A stretch of DNA of 6,288 nucleotides from Omnitrophica WOR_2 bacterium RIFCSPHIGHO2_02_FULL_52_10 (GCA_001805655.1 MHGR01000131.1:1238-7525), one strand, 5' to 3'; shown: positions 1 through 6,262, numbered from the stretch's first letter. The notes: generated by a model not told the origin, from the letters alone. Program-made: numbers and translations.

Positions 1-254
1 ACATCGGAATAACCAGGCTCGCCCGCGTCAACCATCATATTTCCGGAACCGGGAAATTGGATAAAGATGGCGTCCCCGTAGCCGACGTCCATAACATGCA
101 CCCGCAACGGATCCTGCCCGCAGTGACCTGGGTTACAACTGATGAGAACATGGAAAACAAAGACGGAGAATAGAACGCGGATACTGCGGGGATTTGGGAT
201 TTCGCGCTTAAAGCTCGAAATCTTTGGGCTGGATGCTGCGTTCGATATCTTCAA
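1..254 (-). CDS. Partial metallo-beta-lactamase-fold (ComEC C-terminal/COG2333-like) putative lipoprotein, N-terminus only
   Basis: This minus-strand reading frame is open to the left window edge, so only the first ~84 residues are visible. The stretch VHVMDVGYGDAIFIQFPGSG followed by NMMVDAGEPG (about residues 53-81) matches the opening beta-strands of ComEC/Rec2 C-terminal and COG2333 hydrolases, whose consensus is roughly hxLDVGQGDaxli followed by hLIDaG. The zinc-binding HxHxDH motif would lie beyond the edge. Before it comes a hydrophobic stretch (about residues 25-39) ending in LISC, a good lipobox with the modified cysteine at about residue 40, so the protein is probably exported and lipid-anchored. 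No ATG is in frame. The best start is TTG at 254, 12 bases after an AGGAGG (267-272) that also encodes part of the upstream gene, giving a 47-base overlap with it. The family call is fairly firm; the start and the substrate are unknown. Confidence 0.66.
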   Translation of the reverse strand, partial: MKISNAASSPKISSFKREIPNPRSIRVLFSVFVFHVLISCNPGHCGQDPLRVHVMDVGYGDAIFIQFPGSGNMMVDAGEPGYSD

Positions 255-486
255 CGGCTCGGGATGCCTCCTCGGCGCTGGTTTTAAACAGTTCGCAATA
301 AACGCGGACCGCAAGGTCTTTTTCTCCCTTGATGATCAGGCGGCGGACGTCGAACATGGTAAGTTTTTCGTTTTTTGAGAAAAGTTCCGCGTCTCGCCAC
401 GCTTGGATAAAGGCACGAAACCAACGTGACTTGACAAGGATGTAGCCTGAAAGACAGATGATCGTCAGGATATAGAGCTTACTCAT
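208..486 (-). CDS. Small membrane-anchored protein with L7/L12 C-terminal-like domain
   Basis: This 92-residue protein starts at ATG 486. Residues ~4-18 (YILTIICLSGYILV) form one N-terminal membrane segment, followed by a basic/aromatic stretch (KSRWFRAF) that suggests the rest lies in the cytoplasm. Residues ~43-84 follow the pattern of the ribosomal protein L7/L12 C-terminal fold: DVRRLIIKGEKDLAVRVY, then an EEASRAVEDIE helix. The family pattern is roughly vkeLIkeGkKieAIklyRe followed by lkEAKdAVE. The resemblance was judged by eye and not by a search. The protein is too short and the wrong shape to be L7/L12 itself, and no ribosomal genes are nearby. It is probably co-transcribed with the overlapping metallo-beta-lactamase-fold gene downstream. 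A promoter candidate (597-624) and a stem-loop over the translation start lie upstream. The function is unknown. Confidence 0.72.
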   Translation of the reverse strand: MSKLYILTIICLSGYILVKSRWFRAFIQAWRDAELFSKNEKLTMFDVRRLIIKGEKDLAVRVYCELFKTSAEEASRAVEDIERSIQPKDFEL

Positions 487-489
487 CGG

Positions 490-509
490 GATTCAAACAA
501 GCTTGAATC
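490..509 (-). promoter_or_regulatory. Stem-loop covering the ribosome-binding region of the 208-486 gene
   Basis: GATTCAA (490-496) and TTGAATC (503-509) are perfect 7-base inverted arms around a 6-base loop. On the minus strand the hairpin ends only 3 bases before the ATG at 486, exactly where a Shine-Dalgarno site should be, and no good Shine-Dalgarno sequence is visible there. It could limit translation, or it could be a DNA operator dyad. The stem is AT-rich and modest in stability. Confidence 0.35.
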
Positions 510-596
510 TTACGGATTAAAATGGGCGAGCCCACCGTTTGACCAAATACCCCGTGACCTTCCGAAAGTTCAGCGTACCTGCCCTACGCACCCCTT

Positions 597-624
597 ATTA
601 TAAACCGTACCACTACAGGCACAA
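597..624 (-). promoter_or_regulatory. Sigma-70-like promoter for the minus-strand 208-486 gene
   Basis: Read on the minus strand, TTGTGC (619-624) is followed after 16 bases by a perfect TATAAT (597-602). The -35 box matches the consensus only in TTG, but the -10 is exact and the region is intergenic and AT-rich. Transcription would start near 590, giving a leader of about 100 bases before the ATG at 486. That leader includes the stem-loop at 490-509. Confidence 0.45.
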
Positions 625-653
625 CTAAAAAATACCGAAACTTGTCTAAAAGT

Positions 654-682
654 ATTTCCCCGCCTGCCGATTTCCAGGAAAT
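654..682. promoter_or_regulatory. Palindromic operator-like site with an extra half-site
   Basis: ATTTCCAGGAAAT (670-682) is a perfect 13-base palindrome with a single central base. A further ATTTCC half-site occurs at 654-659, with its start 16 bases before the start of the palindrome. The site sits between two divergent genes, upstream of both the minus-strand promoter candidate and the plus-strand gene at 754. This is a typical place for a dimeric regulator to bind. No regulator is encoded nearby, so the role is inferred from geometry only. Confidence 0.3.
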
Positions 683-707
683 TAATCCTAAAAAATCCGA
701 ATATTTA

Positions 708-735
708 TTGCGTTCGAATAAGAGTCCGCTAGAAT
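708..735 (+). promoter_or_regulatory. Weak promoter candidate for the plus-strand 754-1101 gene
   Basis: TTGCGT (708-713) and TAGAAT (730-735) are separated by 16 bases. The -10 matches the consensus at five of six positions and the -35 at three. Transcription from it would start near 742, at the first base of the GGGAG ribosome-binding site (742-746), leaving an awkwardly short leader. The true promoter may therefore lie further upstream. Confidence 0.2.
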
Positions 736-753
736 GATGATGGGAGACTTAAA

Positions 754-1101
754 ATGCCGTTTCAAGACATCATGTCCAAAGTCCGGTACCTGGATAACCT
801 CGCGGCCAAATGGCTCATGCGGCACTTCTATTTCATGTTTTTCCAGATCGTCCTCTTCGTCATCTTCCTCTTCTGGTTTGTCAACATGTTCAACGTCATC
901 GACACCAGCTACCAGGTTTCGAGCGCCTCCGCCCTGGAACGCGCCGTCATGACCCAGTCCATCAACGTCACCATCATCGTTCTGCTCCTGCTGCTGAACT
1001 CCTTCTGGATGCTCTACGTCTTTAACGGCATCCAGCGCCTGGCGAATTTGCTCAAGGATATCAATTACAACATAAACCGGTTGCGCATCAGGAACAGATA
1101 A
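754..1101 (+). CDS. Small two-helix (hairpin) inner-membrane protein of unknown function
   Basis: This 115-residue protein is the only plus-strand gene in the window. ATG 754 is preceded by GGGAG at 742-746 with a 7-base gap, which fixes the start and rules out the out-of-frame ATG at 734. Two strongly hydrophobic segments are visible, at residues ~24-46 (rich in Phe/Ile/Leu) and ~71-92 (IIVLLLLLNSFWMLYVF). A loop of ~25 residues with Ser, Thr and Asp lies between them. Both termini are basic (KWLMRH before helix 1; KDI...NRLRIRNR at the end), so the positive-inside rule puts both ends in the cytoplasm. The last ~20 residues look like an amphipathic helix that could mediate oligomerisation. 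I recognise no family. The gene converges on ftsA with 23 bases between stop codons and no strong terminator, so the transcripts may overlap. It is well separated from the division operon and may be unrelated to it. Confidence 0.78.
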   Translation: MPFQDIMSKVRYLDNLAAKWLMRHFYFMFFQIVLFVIFLFWFVNMFNVIDTSYQVSSASALERAVMTQSINVTIIVLLLLLNSFWMLYVFNGIQRLANLLKDINYNINRLRIRNR

Positions 1102-1124
1102 TTTTCCCGGCCGACCGCGGAATC

Positions 1125-2366
1125 CTAAAAATATTCTTCATACAAATCCCTGACCCTGTTGGAAAACTGCCTGGTCCAGGATTGATGGCCGTTGGGGGAA
1201 ATGGTATAATGAAACGACGTTTTGTACCCGCTCTGCGCCAGCCCCACGACCGAAGCAAATGTCGCCGTGTAGCTTAAATTCTTGCGTAAAGGCAGCTTCA
1301 TTTGCCCAAGCTGCACCGGAATCTGCAGTTCTTGGTCCAAGCGCTCGATCAAACCGGGCAAAAGGCTTCCTCCGCCGAGCAATGTCATCCCCCCTTTGAT
1401 TTGATCCCGTAACTGGGAACGGACAATAGCCGCGCGCACGCCTTCCGTCAATTGCTCGATGTCCGGCCGGATCGCGTCATAAATCATGCCCCGCTTTATG
1501 GGAATGTAGGCCTCCTCTTTTTTAACGAGAATTTCTTCATCCCGGTGCCGGTCCTGATCCGAGGCCACCGCATAGGAACGCTTGATTTCCTCCGCGAGCT
1601 CAAACGGCAACCCCAGCTTTTCCGCGATGTGCTGTGTGAGGCTTCCCCCGCCGGCCGGAAGGCATTCCGAATATTGAAGCACGCCGTCCCTGAAAACAAG
1701 CACGGTAGTGTTGCGGGCGCCGATATCGGCCAAAATGCACCCGGTTTTGCGCTCTTCATCGCTGAGCACCACTTGCGACGCCGCGTAACTGTCAAAAAAG
1801 ACGTCGGCGACATTGTAGCCGGCCTGGTGGACGGCCTGGGTGATGTTGCGGATACTGTTGCCGTTCACAACGATCATCAGGGAATGCACGCCGAGCTTGC
1901 GCCCGTATAATCCGAGGGGATTCAACGCGGTATGCGCGTCATCGATCCGGTAGTACTGCGGAAGGTCATGCAGGATTTCTTCCTCCATGTGCATGCCCAG
2001 CAGCCGGGCGTTGTCGTTGACCTTTTTGATGTCCCGGCGCGTGATGACTTTATTCCCCCGGTCGATGAGCGGAATGACCGTGGCGCTGCTCCTGGATTCG
2101 ATCAAGGCGCCCCCCAGCCCCACATAAACCTCTTTGACCTTGACGCCGGTGTTTTTGGTCAGCTCCTCAACCGTGCGGTGGATGCAGTCGGAAAATTCCT
2201 CAAGATTGCTGACCGCATTATCCTTAAACCCGTAGGTCTTGTGCTCGTAAACGCCGACCAGTCTGGGATCGGCGGCATCCTTAATCTTGAGGATTCCCGC
2301 CTTGACGCTCCTCTCCCCGATATCCAGGCCGCAATAATATTTGTCGTTGATCATTTTTCCGAGCAT
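1125..2366 (-). CDS. ftsA: Cell division protein FtsA, actin-like FtsZ membrane anchor
   Basis: FtsA is a cytoplasmic ATPase of the actin/Hsp70 fold. It binds the FtsZ tail, tethers FtsZ to the membrane and signals to the later divisome. The 413 residues match the usual length (~420). Actin-fold nucleotide motifs are in order: phosphate-1 CGLDIGERSVKAGIL (12-26), phosphate-2 CILADIGARNTTVLVF (210-225) and the adenosine loop GGMTLLGGGSLLPG (325-338). The FtsA-specific SHS2/1C subdomain occupies roughly residues 95-170 in place of actin subdomain 1B. The extreme C-terminus (SWTRQFSNRVRDLYEEYF) is an amphipathic helix of the type that inserts into the membrane, so the gene looks complete and functional. 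The start at ATG 2366 has AAGG overlapping the ftsQ stop; ATG 2354 is the alternative and would lose four residues. It is the last gene of the operon. ftsZ, which usually follows, is absent, and a convergent gene lies downstream instead. Confidence 0.96.
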   Translation of the reverse strand: MLGKMINDKYYCGLDIGERSVKAGILKIKDAADPRLVGVYEHKTYGFKDNAVSNLEEFSDCIHRTVEELTKNTGVKVKEVYVGLGGALIESRSSATVIPLIDRGNKVITRRDIKKVNDNARLLGMHMEEEILHDLPQYYRIDDAHTALNPLGLYGRKLGVHSLMIVVNGNSIRNITQAVHQAGYNVADVFFDSYAASQVVLSDEERKTGCILADIGARNTTVLVFRDGVLQYSECLPAGGGSLTQHIAEKLGLPFELAEEIKRSYAVASDQDRHRDEEILVKKEEAYIPIKRGMIYDAIRPDIEQLTEGVRAAIVRSQLRDQIKGGMTLLGGGSLLPGLIERLDQELQIPVQLGQMKLPLRKNLSYTATFASVVGLAQSGYKTSFHYTISPNGHQSWTRQFSNRVRDLYEEYF

Positions 2367-2379
2367 GGGCGCAGCGCCT

Positions 2380-3132
2380 TCATTTCTTGCCGATAATCGG
2401 CTCTTTGAATCTCAGGTCTATGTATTGGGCCCCTTTGACATCAAAATCTTTTTGCGACAAGATCACCCCCAGGACCTTGATATTGTGCGCCATGTTGTCC
2501 CGGTCGATGATCACCTGCACTCTGTTCGTAAGCATGAAAAAAATCTTGGACAAATTGGAAATATCCACCTCGGCAATCGCATAGTCTGACAGGCCCGCGT
2601 CCTCCCCAAAGAGCTTGATGACCTTCAAGGCGGTGTGCACATGGGGGGCATCGAGCGGCAGCCCCGCGACGACCCGCGCGGTCTCCGCGCTGATCCCGGT
2701 TATGCCGGGAAGCGTTTCGGTCTGACCGCCGTTGACGGAAAGGATAACGCCCTCCTCATCCAGCGTGACGGTATTCCCCTTGACCTTCATCTGGGCAACG
2801 GGCAGGCGTTTTTTGGCCACGATCAAGATTTGGTTCGGGAACCGCTTCACCAGCTTAAGCTGCGAGGCCTGGGGATAACGGCGGCTTAATTGTGTCTGAA
2901 CGGACCTGAGGTCGACGCTGAAAATATTCTTCCCGAACAGGCCTCTCAAATCTTCCTTGCGGATAAACTGCAGGGAAGGGTCAATCACGATGGACTGGAC
3001 CTTGAAGAATGCCGCCGTCTTAAAGGCCTTAACCAAACGGCCGCCGGCAAAATACATGGCGCCCGCCACAAGAACGATCAGGATTGATTTAATGACGAAG
3101 CGCGCTGTATTTGTGTTCTTTTTTCTTGCCAT
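2380..3132 (-). CDS. ftsQ: Cell division protein FtsQ/DivIB
   Basis: FtsQ is a bitopic inner-membrane protein that links early divisome parts to FtsB/FtsL and the septal synthase FtsWI. The 250 residues show the standard layout: a short basic cytoplasmic N-terminus (MARKKNTNTARF), one transmembrane helix at ~12-30, a POTRA domain starting at FFKVQSIVI (~42-110) that contains LVKRFPNQILI, and a beta domain to the end with the family-typical DLRF strand (YIDLRFKEPII, 237-247). Little sequence follows this strand, so there is no long C-terminal tail. The start at ATG 3132 lies 44 bases inside ddl. No later in-frame start precedes the membrane helix, so this overlap is probably real and not an annotation artefact. 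The Shine-Dalgarno region (TTCAATTAGCTT) is poor, which fits translational coupling to ddl. ftsA follows after 13 bases. The family call is secure from architecture and position. Confidence 0.93.
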   Translation of the reverse strand: MARKKNTNTARFVIKSILIVLVAGAMYFAGGRLVKAFKTAAFFKVQSIVIDPSLQFIRKEDLRGLFGKNIFSVDLRSVQTQLSRRYPQASQLKLVKRFPNQILIVAKKRLPVAQMKVKGNTVTLDEEGVILSVNGGQTETLPGITGISAETARVVAGLPLDAPHVHTALKVIKLFGEDAGLSDYAIAEVDISNLSKIFFMLTNRVQVIIDRDNMAHNIKVLGVILSQKDFDVKGAQYIDLRFKEPIIGKK

Positions 3133-4066
3133 AAGCTAATTGAACGATGGTCAAACAAAGCTGATCAAAACCCAAACCGGCCTGCTGTGCCGCTTTCGGA
3201 AGCAGGCTGGTCGCGGTAAATCCGGGGATCGTGTTCACCTCAAGAATGTAATGGCGCCCCTGGGCATCGAGCATAAAATCCACCCGGGAAAAGTCTTCGC
3301 AGCCCAGGAGGCGGTGGGCCTTCAGGGCGGCCTTCCGGACTTCTGCGTCGATTGTCTGCGGGATCTCGGCCGGAACGATGTACTCCGTCTTTCCGGCGGT
3401 GTACTTCGCCTCGAAATCAAAAAATTTACCCTTCGGGCAAATCTCCACCACCGGCAAGGCCCCTGTCCCGATGATCCCGACCGTGAGCTCCCGGCCGGCA
3501 ATATATTTCTCTATTAAAACCGTTTCGCCATACCGCCACGCCACTTCCAGGGCAGCCTTCAGTTCTTGATTGCCGGGCACAATGCTGATACCGATGCTGG
3601 ACCCTTCACAGGCCGGCTTGACCACCAGCGGAAAGGATCCGGCCCGCGCTATTTTGTCCTCCAGCTGCGAAAGATTTTTGCCGGTTAAAATAACATGCGG
3701 CGGCGTCCGTATACCATTTTTCTCAAATAAATCCTGGGCGGCCGCCTTATTGAGAGCCAGGTTACTGGCCTTCGGCCCAGAACCGGTATAAGGCACCTGC
3801 GCTTTATCCAAGATCGCTTGTATGGTGCCGTCTTCCCCAAACCGCCCGTGCAAGGCTATAAAGGCGACGTCCAGGCGCGATTTCCGTATCAGAGCTTCGA
3901 TTTTCGTTTCATCACTATCAGTAATATCCAGAGGGACCACGTCCTGCCCCTGCCGGATGAGCGCTTCACTGACCGCCCGGCCTGACTTCAGGGATATCTC
4001 GCGCTCAGAGGAAACGCCCCCCATCAAAACTCCGATACAGCCCAAATGTTCGGTTCCCCTCTGCAT
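3089..4066 (-). CDS. ddl: D-alanine--D-alanine ligase
   Basis: This cytoplasmic ATP-grasp enzyme joins two D-Ala molecules for the peptidoglycan stem peptide. Numbered from TTG 4081, the E. coli DdlB triad is conserved: Glu26 in GGVSSEREIS (E15), Ser161 in KPACEGSSIG (S150) and Tyr227 in FEAKY (Y216). The last favours D-Ala over D-lactate as second substrate. Also present are HGRFGEDG (78-85), PYTGSG (97-102), the ATP lysines 112 and 155, Arg266, and metal ligands Asp268, Glu281 and Asn283 (ILEVNTIPGFTATSL). Two starts are possible. TTG 4081 has no Shine-Dalgarno and overlaps murC by 14 bases. ATG 4066 sits one base after the murC stop (TGATATG) behind GAGCGAG, so I chose it (325 residues). 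The C-terminal tail GKKKEHKYSALRH extends past the usual family end and is encoded inside the ftsQ start. No murB lies between murC and this gene. Confidence 0.96.
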   Translation of the reverse strand: MQRGTEHLGCIGVLMGGVSSEREISLKSGRAVSEALIRQGQDVVPLDITDSDETKIEALIRKSRLDVAFIALHGRFGEDGTIQAILDKAQVPYTGSGPKASNLALNKAAAQDLFEKNGIRTPPHVILTGKNLSQLEDKIARAGSFPLVVKPACEGSSIGISIVPGNQELKAALEVAWRYGETVLIEKYIAGRELTVGIIGTGALPVVEICPKGKFFDFEAKYTAGKTEYIVPAEIPQTIDAEVRKAALKAHRLLGCEDFSRVDFMLDAQGRHYILEVNTIPGFTATSLLPKAAQQAGLGFDQLCLTIVQLAYGKKKEHKYSALRH

Positions 4067-4067
4067 A

Positions 4068-5480
4068 TCACGCTCGCTCAACGGCTGTTGGTTTATTTTT
4101 TAAAGCTTCGGCGAATTCATCGGCGATGCGGGTAATGTCCCCGGCGCCCAAAGTGATGACCACATCATTGGGCCTCGCGATGCTTAATAAATGATCCACA
4201 ATTTCTGACTTGGGAAGGTATTTGATCGGCACCTTGCTGTTATTGCTGATGGCGTCCCCCAAGCGCTGCCCCGTGACGCCCTCGATGGGCTGTTCACTGG
4301 CCGCGTAGATGTCCGTGATGATGATATAGTCGCTGTGATAGAAACTTTGTGCGAACTCTTTCAGCAGCCACTTGACCCGCGTATACCGGTGGGGCTGAAA
4401 GACGGTGATCAACCGGCCCGGCTTGGCGCTGGCCGCCTTGCGCAGGGATCTCTTGAACATTTGCGCGGTTTCAATCGTTGTGCTGATTTCCGTGGGATGA
4501 TGGGCGTAATCGTCAATGACCCAAATGTCATCGGTCTTGCCCTTCACCTGAAACCGGCGCTGCACGCCTTGAAAACTGCTTAAACTGGCGCAGATGACCT
4601 CAAATTCTATGCCCAGGCTTAATCCCACGGCGATGCAGGCCAGGGCATTGGCGACATTATGGTTCCCCGGCACTTTTAACACCACCTGTCCCAGTTTATT
4701 TCCGCCGACAAAGCAATCGAACCGCGTACCCATTCCGTCAAAAACGATGTCCTGGGCATTAATGTCAAAGTCCGCCGAAAACCCGTAACTTTTAAACGCC
4801 TTGCCGCTGCGCTGTACCAATTCCATTAACCGCTTATCTTCGCCGTACACAAACAACACGCCGTGGTCCGCGGTCTTAGCGATAAAGCCCGCGTACGCGC
4901 CGAGGATCTTGTCCCAGTCCCCGTAAAAATCGACGTGTTCAAAATCTATATTCGTGATGACGGAATATTGGGGGGAGAAATGCAGAAAGGAGCCGTCGCT
5001 TTCGTCGACTTCCGCGACAAAGAATTCCCCGCGCCCGATATGGGCGTGCGGGCAGGCCCCCATGATGATCCCGCCGACCGCGGTGGTCGGGAAGAATTCC
5101 GCTTCGACCAGCAGGTGCGCGATCATGGAGGAGGTCGTTGTTTTGCCGTGGGCGCCCGCAATGGTGATGCCGGTATAGCCCTCCATAAGCTGGGCCAAAA
5201 GCTTGGCCCTCTGAAGGATAGGTATCTTTCTTTTCGCCGCCTCCAGGAGCTCGGAATTATCCTGCGGGACGGCTGAGGAATAGACGACAAAGTCAGCGTC
5301 ACCCACGTTCTTGCGGTCATGGCCGAAGGCTATGTTGGCGCCGCGGTTCTTCAACCGCTCGGTCATCTCATTCGACCGCAGGTCCGACCCGCTGACGGTA
5401 CACCCCTTGTCCATCAGAAGCGAGGCCAATCCCCCCATGCCGATGCCGCCGATCCCGATAAAATGATAGCGCTTATTCAT
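4068..5480 (-). CDS. murC: UDP-N-acetylmuramate--L-alanine ligase
   Basis: MurC adds L-Ala to UDP-MurNAc using ATP, the first amino-acid step of the stem peptide in the cytoplasm. All three Mur ligase domains are present. Numbered from ATG 5480, they show the N-terminal UDP-binding Rossmann motif HFIGIGGIGMGG (6-17), the ATP P-loop GAHGKTTTSSM (109-119), EVDESDGSF (157-165), TNIDFEHVDFY (176-186), PGNHNVANALA (271-281), GVQRRFQ (305-311), DDYAHHPTEI (323-332), FQPHRYTR (361-368) and LGAGDI (444-449). DDYAHHPTEI and the HRYTR box distinguish MurC from MurD, MurE and MurF. I chose ATG 5480 because it gives the canonical MNKRYHFIGIGG start and an ATGA overlap with the peptidase stop, giving 470 residues. 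ATG 5501 would add seven atypical residues without a Shine-Dalgarno. The gene is intact, and ddl follows after one base. Confidence 0.97.
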   Translation of the reverse strand: MNKRYHFIGIGGIGMGGLASLLMDKGCTVSGSDLRSNEMTERLKNRGANIAFGHDRKNVGDADFVVYSSAVPQDNSELLEAAKRKIPILQRAKLLAQLMEGYTGITIAGAHGKTTTSSMIAHLLVEAEFFPTTAVGGIIMGACPHAHIGRGEFFVAEVDESDGSFLHFSPQYSVITNIDFEHVDFYGDWDKILGAYAGFIAKTADHGVLFVYGEDKRLMELVQRSGKAFKSYGFSADFDINAQDIVFDGMGTRFDCFVGGNKLGQVVLKVPGNHNVANALACIAVGLSLGIEFEVICASLSSFQGVQRRFQVKGKTDDIWVIDDYAHHPTEISTTIETAQMFKRSLRKAASAKPGRLITVFQPHRYTRVKWLLKEFAQSFYHSDYIIITDIYAASEQPIEGVTGQRLGDAISNNSKVPIKYLPKSEIVDHLLSIARPNDVVITLGAGDITRIADEFAEALKNKPTAVERA

Positions 5481-6262
5481 TTCTTTAAATATTTCACCCA
5501 TTCGTCATTCAGGTCTTCAACGTTCTTGAAACGAACGTAAACGGAATCCAGCGTCCACTCAAACGGATTGCCGTCCTTGATTTTTCGGCAAAACTGGACA
5601 AAACGCTGCTGGCCGTATTCCCGGATGAGAAAATTGATCACGCTGGCCGATTCCGAATAAAAAAGATTGATTACCTCGATATCGGTATCAGAAGATAAAC
5701 GCGTGAGCGACAGTTCATCCAACGATTTGAAATTTCCGCTTGCCAGCGCCTTGCGGACGGCATCATGCGCCCCCCAGCGCTTGGCCTTTTCCTGATACAT
5801 GGCGATGCCCTCCTCAAACCACACGGGGATTTCCGCCTTGAACCCGACAAACTCCCGGAAGATAATGTGCCCCAATTCATGCGGCAAGGTGGAATCGAAA
5901 AACCCGTGGGCCGAGGGAAACGTCCTGATTTCCTTGTCCCGCGGGGAAGCCGCGCCGTGCGACCACCCGGCTTGCCGGGAATCACCGATATAATCCTCGG
6001 CATTGTCGTAAATGTAGATTTTGGCGCGGTTATCCCAGCTCCACCCCTTATACCGCGTGAACCCGAGATTATCGGTGATCTCGGAATAATACTGCTCCGC
6101 CATCTGCTCGACGTTCTTGACGAAATCCAGCGGCGCTTCTTGATGATAAATGATAAAATGCTGGCACTTATATTCTTTCCACTCCTGCGCTTCAACGCCA
6201 AAGCCCGGCCATAGCAGAATCACCGCGGCGGCCGACAAAATTCTATACCTGACTACGCTAAT
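5477..6262 (-). CDS. Secreted MA-like zinc metallopeptidase, likely ATT start
   Basis: This is a putative extracytoplasmic gluzincin peptidase of the MA-like type. From the ATT start it has 261 residues. The signal peptide is well formed: basic n-region (MSVVRYRI), hydrophobic core LSAAAVILLW, then GVEA with likely cleavage before QEW at ~25/26. HELGH (128-132) supplies two zinc ligands and the catalytic Glu, and WFEEGIAMY (148-156) supplies the third ligand, Glu151. A helix YSESASVINFLIREYG (202-217) matches the conserved Y-x-E/A-x-x-x-x-x-L-x-x-x-x-G segment seen in peptidase MA-like proteins. The only standard in-frame start, TTG 6238, lacks a Shine-Dalgarno and leaves a signal peptide with no basic residue. 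ATT 6262 has GGAGG exactly 7 bases before it. The stop overlaps the murC start (ATGA). The substrate is unknown. Its place at the head of a wall/division operon suggests an envelope role, which is an inference. Confidence 0.84.
   Translation of the reverse strand: MSVVRYRILSAAAVILLWPGFGVEAQEWKEYKCQHFIIYHQEAPLDFVKNVEQMAEQYYSEITDNLGFTRYKGWSWDNRAKIYIYDNAEDYIGDSRQAGWSHGAASPRDKEIRTFPSAHGFFDSTLPHELGHIIFREFVGFKAEIPVWFEEGIAMYQEKAKRWGAHDAVRKALASGNFKSLDELSLTRLSSDTDIEVINLFYSESASVINFLIREYGQQRFVQFCRKIKDGNPFEWTLDSVYVRFKNVEDLNDEWVKYLKK

Noticed and set aside
142..378. Plus-strand 78-residue frame opposite the two left minus-strand genes
   Set aside because: It lies antisense to two frames with recognisable protein features (a membrane helix plus L7/L12-like pattern, and a lipobox plus MDVGYGD). 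It has no family signature of its own.
705..721. TTATT...AATAA inverted repeat upstream of the plus-strand gene
   Set aside because: Five-base AT-only arms with a 7-base loop are expected by chance in such AT-rich sequence.
734..952. Plus-strand frame rich in serine, starting at ATG 734
   Set aside because: It is a frame shadow of the 754-1101 gene. The serine runs come from TTC/CTC-rich membrane-helix codons read out of frame, and the GGGAG ribosome-binding site serves ATG 754.
1104..1122. Hairpin TTCCCGG-CCGA-CCGCGGAA between the convergent stops as a bidirectional terminator
   Set aside because: The stem has only seven pairs with a bulged C, and neither strand has a run of T directly after it, so it does not support an intrinsic terminator call.
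4067..4081. TTG 4081 as the ddl start
   Set aside because: It has no Shine-Dalgarno and overlaps murC by 14 bases, whereas ATG 4066 directly follows the murC stop behind GAGCGAG. The five extra residues match nothing in the family.
5123..6201. Other long frames overlapping murC and the peptidase (5123-5320, 5671-6201 minus; 5765-6214 plus)
   Set aside because: They are Arg/Pro/Ser-rich shadow translations of GC-biased codons. The murC and HELGH peptidase frames account for the DNA fully.
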